A stretch of 5,784 bases of DNA, taken from assembly GCA_900557315.1 (NCBI GenBank), contig USSI01000108.1:1-5784 (forward strand), written 5' to 3'. The notes beneath the pieces are model-generated. The model had not been told where the DNA came from. It made no database searches and worked only from the letters and a program-made list of their open reading frames with translations. Positions 1-5,473 of the stretch are shown piece by piece (positions within the stretch are counted from its first letter, which is position 1; every line of letters starts with the position of its first letter). Source of the DNA: an uncultured Butyricicoccus sp. GTDB taxonomy: Bacteria > Bacillota > Clostridia > Oscillospirales > Butyricicoccaceae. Both the position numbers and the translations under genes were made by a program.

Positions 1-462
1 GTGCTTGGCACGAAAGCGGCCGAGGAGGCGGCTGCCGCGATGGCGGCGCCCGCGGCTGTCGAGGAGGCGGTTCCGGTTACCCGTGTGACGACCGAAGGTG
101 GCAGCCACAAGCTGACCAAAGTCGTTATCGTGACCAAACAGTCCAAATTTGAAGTGCTGAAAGATGCGCTGGCGCTGATCGGTGTATCCGGCATGACAGT
201 CACGAACGTCATTGGCTGCGGCGTACAGCACGGTGCAGCGGAGTATTATCGCGGCGCACAGGTGGATACGACCCTGCTGCCCAAGATCAAAATGGAGGTT
301 GTTGTATCCAAGGTGCCGGTGGAAACCGTGGTGGATACGGTTAAGAAAACCCTGTATACCGGCCACATCGGCGACGGCAAGATTTTTGTCTACGATGTAG
401 AGAATGTCATCAAGGTCCGTACCGGCGCAGAGGGCTTCGACGCCCTGCAGGACGACGAATAA
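1..462 (+). CDS. P-II family nitrogen regulator domain, 5'-partial; probable C-terminus of an ammonium transporter/P-II fusion
   Basis: A P-II (GlnB/GlnK-like) domain fills residues 36-153, numbered from the first in-window codon. P-II trimers bind ATP/ADP and 2-oxoglutarate and control ammonium transport and nitrogen enzymes. Aligned by eye to E. coli GlnB, the T-loop is residues 74-92, with Gln76 (Gln39) and Lys95 (Lys58) of the 2-oxoglutarate site kept. The nucleotide-binding TGxIGDGKIF motif is at 120-129 and the VRTG end at 139-142. The residue matching Tyr51, the uridylylation site, is Val88; Tyr83 matches Tyr46. Residues 1-35 are an Ala/Glu/Val-rich stretch unlike any P-II N-terminus. 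Its opening LGTKAAEE resembles the cytosolic tail of Amt transporters, so I infer an Amt/P-II fusion entering from outside the window. The GTG at position 1 has no visible ribosome binding site. An ATG at 40 with GAGGAGG at 22-28 is a possible internal start for a stand-alone P-II. The domain call is firm; the fusion is inference. Confidence 0.85.
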   Translation: MLGTKAAEEAAAAMAAPAAVEEAVPVTRVTTEGGSHKLTKVVIVTKQSKFEVLKDALALIGVSGMTVTNVIGCGVQHGAAEYYRGAQVDTTLLPKIKMEVVVSKVPVETVVDTVKKTLYTGHIGDGKIFVYDVENVIKVRTGAEGFDALQDDE

Positions 463-480
463 GCATATACAGAGACAGGA

Positions 481-508
481 AAGCGGACGCGACTGCGTCC
501 GCTTTTTT
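481..508 (+). terminator. Rho-independent terminator after the P-II gene
   Basis: A perfect stem (AAGCGGACGC at 481-490, GCGTCCGCTT at 495-504) encloses a GACT loop and runs into six T residues (503-508), with a second T-run shortly after. It begins 18 bases past the P-II stop codon. The convergent hydrolase gene ends at 511, so minus-strand transcripts cross the same hairpin. The T-run on that side is only three bases, so it should stop minus-strand transcription poorly. Confidence 0.92.
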
Positions 509-510
509 GT

Positions 511-1143
511 TCAATTTTTTGTATGCCAGAACCGCGTGAGCGCCAGCGCCAGCTGCGCAGGCGTGTCCACATTGACCTCGTGCCCGGCGCCTGCAATGAT
601 TTGCAGACGGGCATCCGGCAGGCGCGCGGCAAGCTCCCTTGCAGCCGTGGCGTTTGCGCGGTCCTTCCCGCCGCAAAGTATAAGCGCAAGGCAGGGGATG
701 GTGTGTAGCACATCACGGAAATCCAAATCCTTCATCGAAGCAGAAAGCCGGAGGGCATCCTGCTTGGGAAAGCCCATTTGCCGGAATGTGCGCGCGGGCA
801 TCAGGTGGAAAACGGCGGATTGTACGGCAAGCAGCTTTTTAGGCATGCGGTATGGCACGCCGATCAATACGAGCGATGCGGTATGTGTGGGGTGTTCTGC
901 CGCATAGTGCAGCGCAAGGATGCCGCCGAGCGACAGCCCGCACAGGTGGAGCGGTCGCGGCAGGGCAGCGCAGTAATCTGTGAATGCATGATACAGGGCG
1001 TCATAGGTGGCGGGCTTGCCATGGAGCAGCCGGGCAAGGCTGGGACAATCGGCGTCCGCCCTGGACAGCCATGCCATCCGGCGGCAGGTGTCCGCCCAGA
1101 CAGACGGGGACTGCCCAAGCCCGTGGATCAACAGGTACGGCAT
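511..1143 (-). CDS. Alpha/beta hydrolase, small single-domain
   Basis: A 210-residue alpha/beta-fold hydrolase of unknown substrate, with no signal peptide, so presumably cytosolic. Visible motifs are the N-terminal oxyanion-hole segment LLIHGLGQS (4-12), the nucleophile elbow GLSLGG (69-74, Ser71), the strand ending in GGKD (158-161, acidic residue Asp161) and GAGHEVN (185-191, His188). Together they give an intact Ser-Asp-His triad. A lid region lies roughly between residues 98 and 145. The length is at the short end for MenH/BioH/lysophospholipase-like enzymes, and nothing here separates esterase, lipase or C-C hydrolase activity. The ATG at 1143 is supported by a full GGAGGTGA Shine-Dalgarno (1150-1157 on the plus strand) six bases upstream. 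The gene is monocistronic, converges on the P-II gene and diverges from apbE. Confidence 0.88.
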   Translation of the reverse strand: MPYLLIHGLGQSPSVWADTCRRMAWLSRADADCPSLARLLHGKPATYDALYHAFTDYCAALPRPLHLCGLSLGGILALHYAAEHPTHTASLVLIGVPYRMPKKLLAVQSAVFHLMPARTFRQMGFPKQDALRLSASMKDLDFRDVLHTIPCLALILCGGKDRANATAARELAARLPDARLQIIAGAGHEVNVDTPAQLALALTRFWHTKN

Positions 1144-1169
1144 AGCGTTTCACCTCCGGTATTACTGCC

Positions 1170-1198
1170 ATCTTATCACAGCTGGCCCCATGCCGCAA
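1170..1198 (-). promoter_or_regulatory. Sigma-A-like promoter of the alpha/beta hydrolase gene
   Basis: Read on the minus strand: a -35 of TTGCGG (plus-strand 1193-1198), a 17-base spacer and a -10 of TAAGAT (1170-1175), preceded by TGA to give an extended -10 (TGn). The predicted start of transcription near 1163 leaves a 5' leader of about 20 bases carrying the strong ribosome binding site. The -35 matches consensus in only three positions; the extended -10 compensates. Confidence 0.6.
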
Positions 1199-1213
1199 CC
1201 ATAAAACCCGGCC

Positions 1214-1242
1214 TTGCGCATTGTGCCGCTGTGTATTATAAT
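1214..1242 (+). promoter_or_regulatory. Sigma-A-like promoter of the apbE operon
   Basis: TTGCGC (1214-1219), a 17-base spacer and a perfect TATAAT (1237-1242). Transcription should start near 1249, leaving a leader of about 25 bases. Its -35 lies 15 bases from the -35 of the divergent hydrolase promoter, so both could be occupied from one short control region. Confidence 0.7.
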
Positions 1243-1261
1243 AAGACAGGATTTTTACCGC

Positions 1262-1267
1262 AAGGAG
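1262..1267 (+). promoter_or_regulatory. Ribosome binding site fixing the apbE start at 1274
   Basis: AAGGAG sits six bases before the ATG at 1274. The open frame extends back to a TTG at 1214, but that codon lies inside the -35 element and has no Shine-Dalgarno. The start at 1274 also opens directly with a lipoprotein signal peptide. Confidence 0.85.
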
Positions 1268-1273
1268 TATAAT

Positions 1274-2293
1274 ATGAAACGTATTTTTGCAGTATTTATG
1301 CTGCTTTTGTGCATGACAGGCTGCACGCCGCAGCCTGAGGGATACACCGCGGATTTTTTTGCCATGGACACCTTTATGTCGATCACCGCGTACGGCGAAA
1401 GCGAGCAGGCAGCGCAGGATACTGCGGTGCAGCTGGAGCAGCGTATCAACGCACTGGAACCCGCGCTTTCCCGCACGCGGGAGGACAGCGACCTGTACCG
1501 CTTAAACCATGCGGACGGCGCAGTGTGCGAGGTGAGCGCGGATACCTATGCCGCAATCCAGGCGGCAGTGCAGTATGCCGAGTGGACCGGCGGGGCGTTT
1601 GACCCCACCATGGCGCCGCTGACCGATTTATGGGGCATCAATACGGATAATGCGCACGTCCCGGAACAGGCGGAAATCGACGCGGCGCGCGCCCGTGTGG
1701 GGTATCAGAATATCGAGCTGCTGGGGGACAATCAGGTGCGCCTGCTGAACGGCGCGCAGCTTGACCTTGGCGGCATCGGCAAGGGCTTTGCGACCGACGC
1801 GGTTGCGGCAATGCTGGACAACTCAGCCAGCGTGCTGGCAACGCTGGGCGGCAATATCGGCGCCTACGGCGAGAACCCGGGACGCGACAGCGGCAACTGG
1901 GTGGTTGGCATCGCCGACCCGGACAACAATGCCGACTATCTGGCGACCGTCGAGGTGCGCGGCCTGTCGGTTGTCACCTCGGGCGACTACGAGCGGTATT
2001 TCGAGCAGGACGGCAGGCGGTATCATCATATTTTCGACCCTGCAACCGGCTATCCGGCGGACAGCGGCCTGCGCAGTGTGACGGTGATTGATGACAGCTC
2101 GACCCGCGCAGACGCGCTGACAACCGCGCTGTTTGTCATGGGGCTGGAGGATGGTATGGATTTCTGCGCGGAGCATGATATCGCGGCAGTATTCATCACT
2201 TCGGATCAGCAGGTGTATACAACGGATAAGGTAAATGAAGCCTGCACGTTCAGCTTCCTTGGGGAGCAAAAGGGATATACCTATGCGCAGTAA
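1274..2293 (+). CDS. apbE: FAD:protein FMN transferase, ApbE family lipoprotein
   Basis: A 339-residue ApbE enzyme. The family uses FAD and a divalent metal to attach FMN covalently to Ser/Thr of target proteins outside the cytoplasmic membrane, such as Rnf/Nqr subunits and FMN-binding-domain proteins. Residues 1-17 are a lipoprotein signal peptide: KR, a hydrophobic core, then MTGC with Cys17 as the lipidation site, which anchors the enzyme outside. Family motifs appear in order: AMDTFMSITAYG (30-41), GGAFDPTMAPLTDLWG (106-121), LDLGGIGKGFATD (163-175), TSGDYERYF (235-243), HHIFDPATGYP (251-261) and ADALTTALFVMG (279-290, with the metal-binding Asp280). Length and motifs are complete, so it is probably active. 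It leads an operon, and its stop overlaps the next start by 11 bases. No target protein with a flavinylation motif is visible in the window, so the acceptor must lie elsewhere. Confidence 0.95.
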   Translation: MKRIFAVFMLLLCMTGCTPQPEGYTADFFAMDTFMSITAYGESEQAAQDTAVQLEQRINALEPALSRTREDSDLYRLNHADGAVCEVSADTYAAIQAAVQYAEWTGGAFDPTMAPLTDLWGINTDNAHVPEQAEIDAARARVGYQNIELLGDNQVRLLNGAQLDLGGIGKGFATDAVAAMLDNSASVLATLGGNIGAYGENPGRDSGNWVVGIADPDNNADYLATVEVRGLSVVTSGDYERYFEQDGRRYHHIFDPATGYPADSGLRSVTVIDDSSTRADALTTALFVMGLEDGMDFCAEHDIAAVFITSDQQVYTTDKVNEACTFSFLGEQKGYTYAQ

Positions 2294-2654
2294 GCTGAAA
2301 TGGGGCGATTTTGCCATTATCGCCGCTGTGCTGGTGCTTGCGGCGGCGGTCGCAGGGGTGCTGTCTCTCGGCTCGTCGGGCGACCGGCTGTATGCCGAGG
2401 TGTGGCAGGATAACGTGCTTGTCGAGCGGGTCGAGCTGACCGGTGAAACCGACCGCACGATTGATCTGGACGGGCATAATGTGATTGTCCTGTCCGGCCG
2501 GACAGCGACCATGCAGTCTGCAGACTGCCGCGACCAGGTGTGCGTGCGCACGGGTACGCTGACCCGCGCCGGGCAGGTGGCGGTCTGTCTGCCCAACCGC
2601 GTGGTACTGCGCATCACGGGCGAAACCAGCGAGATCGACGCGATTGTATCATAG
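2283..2654 (+). CDS. NusG domain II-containing membrane-anchored protein (EetA-like)
   Basis: A 123-residue protein with a short basic N-terminus, one transmembrane segment (about residues 10-30) and an extracytosolic beta-rich domain of the NusG domain II family. The family hallmark is clear: SADCRDQVCVRTGTLTRAGQ (79-98) followed by VCLPNRVVLRI (101-111), with Cys82, Cys87 and Cys102. The ATG at 2283 overlaps the end of apbE by 11 bases, with an AAAGGG-type site about eight bases upstream, so translation is probably coupled. Despite the family name it is not a transcription factor. Such proteins commonly sit next to apbE and the Gx-transporter gene, and from memory the EetA protein of flavin-based extracellular electron transfer loci belongs here. 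The molecular role is unknown. The three cysteines outside the membrane could be redox-active, which is inference. Confidence 0.88.
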   Translation: MRSKLKWGDFAIIAAVLVLAAAVAGVLSLGSSGDRLYAEVWQDNVLVERVELTGETDRTIDLDGHNVIVLSGRTATMQSADCRDQVCVRTGTLTRAGQVAVCLPNRVVLRITGETSEIDAIVS

Positions 2655-2656
2655 CA

Positions 2657-2675
2657 GAGGGAGCGTGATTTTTTG
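2657..2675 (+). promoter_or_regulatory. Ribosome binding site and TTG start of the Gx-transporter gene
   Basis: GAGGGAG (2657-2663) precedes a TTG codon at 2673-2675 by nine bases. There is no in-frame ATG before the first membrane segment. A GTG at 2665 is out of frame. The TTG gives the family-typical MKTKKL opening, so a weak start codon is the best reading. Confidence 0.75.
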
Positions 2676-3185
2676 AAAACAAAAAAATTGACGCTCTGCG
2701 GCCTGCTGACCGCGCTCGCGGTCGTGTTGTCGCTGGTCGAGCGGCTGTTCCCGCTGGACGCGGTTGTGCCGGTGCCGGGCGTCAAGCTGGGGCTGGCCAA
2801 TGTGGTGACGCTGTTTGCGCTTACGCGTGTTTCGGCGCGTGACGCGCTGGCTGTTGTGGTGTGCCGCGTGGCGGTTTCCTCGCTGCTGATGGGCAGCGTG
2901 ACCGCGTTCCTTTTCTCACTGTTCGGTGGGCTGCTGTCGCTTGCTGCAATGTGGGCGCTGCTGCGGCTGGAAGGGAAGTTCTGCTCGCTTTTGGGCGTGA
3001 GTGTTGCAGGCGCGGCGGCGCACAACATCGGGCAGGTGACCGCGGCGGTGATCTGGATGCAGACCAGCGCGGTGGTCGCGTATCTGCCGCTGCTGCTGGT
3101 GATGAGCGTGCCGCTCGGCCTTGTGACTGGCTTAACCTGCTCGATCGTGCTTTCGCATATGAAAAAAATAAATTTTAACGTATAA
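2673..3185 (+). CDS. Gx transporter family protein / heptaprenyl diphosphate synthase component I family (EetB-like)
   Basis: A 170-residue, highly hydrophobic protein with about five membrane segments (roughly 5-27, 38-53, 57-75, 77-98 and 135-160). Family features include PGVKLGLANVVTL (35-47), the segment at 65-90 with RVAVSSLLMGS and FSLFGGLLSL, and GAAAHNIGQ (113-121). The old name, heptaprenyl diphosphate synthase component I, comes from gene neighbourhood with polyprenyl synthetases. The fold resembles small integral-membrane substrate-binding (ECF S-type) proteins, and no catalytic motif is visible. It lies 18 bases after the NusG-domain-II gene and ends the tight operon. From memory, EetB of Listeria-type flavin electron-transfer loci belongs to this family. 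A role in moving or presenting a quinone or flavin precursor would fit, but is inference. Confidence 0.88.
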   Translation: MKTKKLTLCGLLTALAVVLSLVERLFPLDAVVPVPGVKLGLANVVTLFALTRVSARDALAVVVCRVAVSSLLMGSVTAFLFSLFGGLLSLAAMWALLRLEGKFCSLLGVSVAGAAAHNIGQVTAAVIWMQTSAVVAYLPLLLVMSVPLGLVTGLTCSIVLSHMKKINFNV

Positions 3186-3192
3186 TTCCGCA

Positions 3193-3236
3193 TGCATCCT
3201 CCTATACTATCGGCAAATGCACAAGGAGGAAATGCA
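3193..3236 (+). promoter_or_regulatory. Possible SD-sequestering stem in the leader of the lipoprotein gene
   Basis: CCTCCT (3198-3203) is complementary to AGGAGG (3224-3229) in the Shine-Dalgarno. Just outside, TGCAT (3193-3197) is complementary to ATGCA (3232-3236), which ends one base before the ATG. This makes an 11-base-pair stem with a two-base bulge (3230-3231) and a 20-base loop. The whole ribosome binding site (AAGGAGGA, 3223-3230) would be masked in any transcript starting at or before 3193. Folding has not been computed. Confidence 0.5.
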
Positions 3237-3581
3237 ATGAAAAGGCTTATCGCTATACTTGCCATGCTGACGATGCTGCTCGGCTGCGGCTGTTCCAACT
3301 CGGCAGATCAGCCGAACAATAACGGGACGGACAACAATGCGACGGACAATACCGCCACCGACGGCCAGAACAACAATGGGACCGTAAACGAAAACAATAC
3401 GGTCAGCGACGATATCCGCGACGGTGCGGATGATATAGGCAACGCGGTCGGTGAGGCGGGCAACGCCGTCAAGGATGGCGTGGACAATGTGGGCGACGCA
3501 CTGACCGGAAACGAAAACAGTACGGATAACGGCACAGCGGGCAATACCGCCGACACCAATACAAACACAGCAAACCCGTAA
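3237..3581 (+). CDS. Small acidic Asn/Thr/Asp-rich lipoprotein with amphipathic heptad core, function unknown
   Basis: A 114-residue protein I cannot assign to a functional family. Residues 1-17 are a lipoprotein signal peptide (MKR, a hydrophobic core, LLGC with Cys17), so the rest is expected on the outer face of the membrane. Residues 21-57 and 91-114 are low-complexity Asn/Thr/Asp/Gly tracts, likely disordered. Between them, residues 58-89 form imperfect seven-residue repeats (for example DDIGNAV, GEAGNAV). Hydrophobic residues at 60, 64, 67, 71, 74, 78, 82, 85 and 89 give the 3-4 spacing of an amphipathic helix or coiled coil. The mature part is strongly acidic. The start at 3237 has a perfect AAGGAGG six bases upstream; an ATG at 3192 lacks one. 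No terminator separates it from the apbE operon 51 bases upstream, so it may share that transcript. It has no flavinylation motif of the D-x-x-S/T-G-A-S/T kind. Confidence 0.82.
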   Translation: MKRLIAILAMLTMLLGCGCSNSADQPNNNGTDNNATDNTATDGQNNNGTVNENNTVSDDIRDGADDIGNAVGEAGNAVKDGVDNVGDALTGNENSTDNGTAGNTADTNTNTANP

Positions 3582-3592
3582 TTGAAAATACT

Positions 3593-3620
3593 GCGGCATG
3601 GCACAGGCCATGCCGCTTTT
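3593..3620 (+). terminator. Rho-independent terminator after the lipoprotein gene
   Basis: A perfect 10-base-pair stem (GCGGCATGGC at 3593-3602, GCCATGCCGC at 3607-3616) with an ACAG loop, followed by TTTT, 11 bases after the lipoprotein stop. It marks the end of the apbE-to-lipoprotein unit and isolates it from gltX. The T-run is short. Confidence 0.85.
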
Positions 3621-3707
3621 CCATGCCGGTATTTGCGGGAAACGGCGCCGCGCCAAAACTGTCAAAAACGCGCGGTGCGGGAACTGTTGATTGGTGCGCT
3701 TTTTGCC

Positions 3708-3736
3708 TTGCGCCGAGCAATATGCTGTGATAAAAT
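3708..3736 (+). promoter_or_regulatory. Sigma-A-like promoter of gltX
   Basis: TTGCGC (3708-3713), a 17-base spacer and TAAAAT (3731-3736), preceded by TGA for an extended -10. Predicted transcription start is near 3743, about 43 bases before the gltX ATG. The -35 hexamer and spacer length match the apbE promoter. The stretch between the preceding terminator and this promoter (3621-3707) shows nothing I recognise. Confidence 0.7.
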
Positions 3737-3745
3737 AGTCCTATC

Positions 3746-3763
3746 ATGGGCAAAATTGCCCAT
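3746..3763 (+). promoter_or_regulatory. Palindrome at the start of the gltX transcript: operator or leader hairpin
   Basis: ATGGGCAA (3746-3753) and TTGCCCAT (3756-3763) are perfect inverted repeats separated by AA. They lie a few bases after the predicted transcription start. As DNA this is a plausible site for a dimeric repressor. As RNA it could form a seven-base-pair hairpin with an AAAT loop. No T-run follows, so it is not a terminator. Confidence 0.5.
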
Positions 3764-3785
3764 ACAGGAAGTTGGAGTGAAGAAA

Positions 3786-5438
3786 ATGGATTATAACCGC
3801 TTGGCGGAACTGCTGTTTCCGCATATCAATACCACGCCCGAGGAGATCGAAGCCCGCTACCCGAAGCGCAGCCTGCCCGAGGGCGCAAAGGTGACCCGTA
3901 TGGGTCCCAGCCCGACCGGCTTTATGCACCTCGGCAACCTGTACGGCGCGCTGGTGGACGAGCGTCTGGCGCACCAGTCGGGCGGCGTGTTCTACCTGCG
4001 TATTGAGGACACGGATAAAAAGCGCGAGGTTGAGGGCGGCGTGCAGACTATCATCGAGGCGTTTTCCTCGTTCGGCCTGCCGTTTGACGAGGGCGCGACG
4101 CTGGATGGCGACAACGGCGCTTACGGTCCCTACCGCCAGAGCCAGCGCGCGGAAATCTATCAGACCTTTGTGAAGTCCCTGGTCCAGCGCGGCATGGCCT
4201 ACCCCTGCTTCTGCACCGAGGAAGAACTCGCCGCGGCGCACGCCCAGCAGGAGGCGAACAAGGAGAACTTCGGCTATTACGGCAAGTACGCTGTCTGGCG
4301 CGACCGCCCGATGGGGGATATCGAGGCCGAGCTCCAAAAGGGCACGCCCTATGTCGTGCGCTTCCGTTCGGAGGGCAGCATCGAGAACAAAATCCGCCAT
4401 GAGGACCTGGTCAAGGGCAAGATGGAGGTCACGGAGAACGATCAGGATGTGGTCATCCTCAAGTCGGACGGTATCCCGACCTACCACTTTGCGCACGTGG
4501 TGGACGACCACCTGATGGGTACGACGGTCGTCGTGCGCGGCGAGGAGTGGCTCGCGACCCTGCCGGTGCATCTGCAGCTGTTCCGCGCCATGGGCTGGAA
4601 GGCGCCCAAGTACGCGCACACCGCGCAGCTGATGAAGATCGACCCCGAGACCGGCGGCAAACGCAAGCTGTCCAAGCGCAAGGATCCCGAGCTCGCACTC
4701 ACGTTTTATGCGCAGGAGGGCTACCCGGTGCCTGCAGTGCTCGAATACCTGATGACGCTGCTCAACTCCAATTTCGAGGAATGGCGCCGCGCCAATCAGG
4801 ATGCGCCGATGAATGATTTCCCGTTCTCGACCAAGAAGATGAGCGGATCGGGTGCGCTGTTTGACATCGAAAAGCTGCGCGACGTGTCCAAGAACGTCAT
4901 CTCCCGCATGGATGCAGACACGGTATACGGCTATATCGCGGACTGGAGCGCGGAAAACGACCCGCAGTTCCACACCCTGCTCACGCGCGACCCGGCGTAC
5001 TCCAGGGCGTATCTCGCCATCGGCCGCGGCGGCAAAAAGCCGCGCAAGGACCTTGCGCTCTGGTCGGATGCCAAGGGCTACATGGACTTCATGTTTGACG
5101 AGCTGTTCCAGCCGGACTACACCATGCCCGAGCGCGTGTCCGCAGCGGATGCCAAGGCGATCCTTGCAGACTTCGCGGGCGTGTTTGACGAGACCGATAC
5201 GCCGGACGGCTTCTTTGAAAAGATGAAGCAGATCGCGGAACAGCACGGCTACGCGGCGGACACCAAGGCCTACAAGGCCAACCCGGACGCGTACAAGGGC
5301 GCGGTCGGCGACGTGTCCATGGTCATCCGCGTTGCGGTCGCCGGGCGGCAGAACGCGCCCGACCTGCAGACGGTTATGGGCATCATGGGACGCGAAAAGG
5401 TGCTCGAGCGCCTGACAAAGTGCGCGGACGTACTTTGA
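3786..5438 (+). CDS. gltX: Glutamate--tRNA ligase (glutamyl-tRNA synthetase)
   Basis: A 550-residue class I aminoacyl-tRNA synthetase that activates glutamate with ATP and charges tRNA-Glu in the cytosol. The HIGH-type signature is PSPTGFMHLGN (41-51), LRIEDTD is at 71-77, the KMSKS-type loop is KLSKRKDP (294-301), and SDGIPTYHFAHVVDDHLMG (227-245) is the family segment of the active site. YPCFCTEEEL (139-148) matches the usual post-insertion motif. The C-terminal anticodon-binding end carries VAGRQNAPDL (518-527). It is longer than the common ~480-residue bacterial enzyme, with about 38 residues before the first motif, as in a clostridial subgroup. The ATG at 3786 has GGAG (3774-3777) eight bases upstream; an in-frame GTG at 3777 is a less likely start. 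The frame is open back to 3582, but that part crosses the promoter and is not coding. glnS follows in the same direction. Confidence 0.96.
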   Translation: MDYNRLAELLFPHINTTPEEIEARYPKRSLPEGAKVTRMGPSPTGFMHLGNLYGALVDERLAHQSGGVFYLRIEDTDKKREVEGGVQTIIEAFSSFGLPFDEGATLDGDNGAYGPYRQSQRAEIYQTFVKSLVQRGMAYPCFCTEEELAAAHAQQEANKENFGYYGKYAVWRDRPMGDIEAELQKGTPYVVRFRSEGSIENKIRHEDLVKGKMEVTENDQDVVILKSDGIPTYHFAHVVDDHLMGTTVVVRGEEWLATLPVHLQLFRAMGWKAPKYAHTAQLMKIDPETGGKRKLSKRKDPELALTFYAQEGYPVPAVLEYLMTLLNSNFEEWRRANQDAPMNDFPFSTKKMSGSGALFDIEKLRDVSKNVISRMDADTVYGYIADWSAENDPQFHTLLTRDPAYSRAYLAIGRGGKKPRKDLALWSDAKGYMDFMFDELFQPDYTMPERVSAADAKAILADFAGVFDETDTPDGFFEKMKQIAEQHGYAADTKAYKANPDAYKGAVGDVSMVIRVAVAGRQNAPDLQTVMGIMGREKVLERLTKCADVL

Positions 5439-5473
5439 AATTGAGAATTGACAATGGAGAATGGATAATGAAG
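5439..5473 (+). repeat. Five tandem copies of a 7-bp repeat (consensus AATKGAN) directly after gltX
   Basis: The units are AATTGAG, AATTGAC, AATGGAG, AATGGAT and AATGAAG, in perfect seven-base register, starting at the base after the gltX stop codon. Its AT-rich composition contrasts with the GC-rich genes on both sides. It resembles dispersed intergenic heptamer repeats, though copy number in the genome cannot be judged here. Confidence 0.75.

Noticed and set aside
1216..1226. Imperfect palindrome GCGCATTGTGC overlapping the apbE -35
   Set aside because: It is too short, has a central mismatch pair, and such sequences are expected by chance in GC-rich DNA.
3192..3236. Earlier ATG at 3192 as the lipoprotein start
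   Set aside because: It has no Shine-Dalgarno and would place 15 polar residues before the signal peptide. The ATG at 3237 has a near-perfect site.
1823..3298. A 491-codon minus-strand open frame across the apbE operon
   Set aside because: The Ser/Thr/Arg-rich translation is an antisense artefact of three well-supported plus-strand genes.
3582..3785. N-terminal extension of gltX by 68 codons back to 3582
   Set aside because: This stretch contains the upstream terminator and the gltX promoter, and it encodes no family-like sequence. The ATG at 3786 has its own ribosome binding site.
3743..3785. T-box riboswitch before gltX
   Set aside because: The leader from the predicted start to the ATG is only about 43 bases, with no T-box sequence and no terminator/antiterminator pair.
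5448..5469. A perfect TTGACA (5448-5453) as a glnS promoter -35
   Set aside because: The only good -10-like sequence nearby (GATAAT, 5464-5469) is 10 bases away, too close, and nothing fits at 16-18 bases. The hexamer is a by-product of the heptamer repeat.
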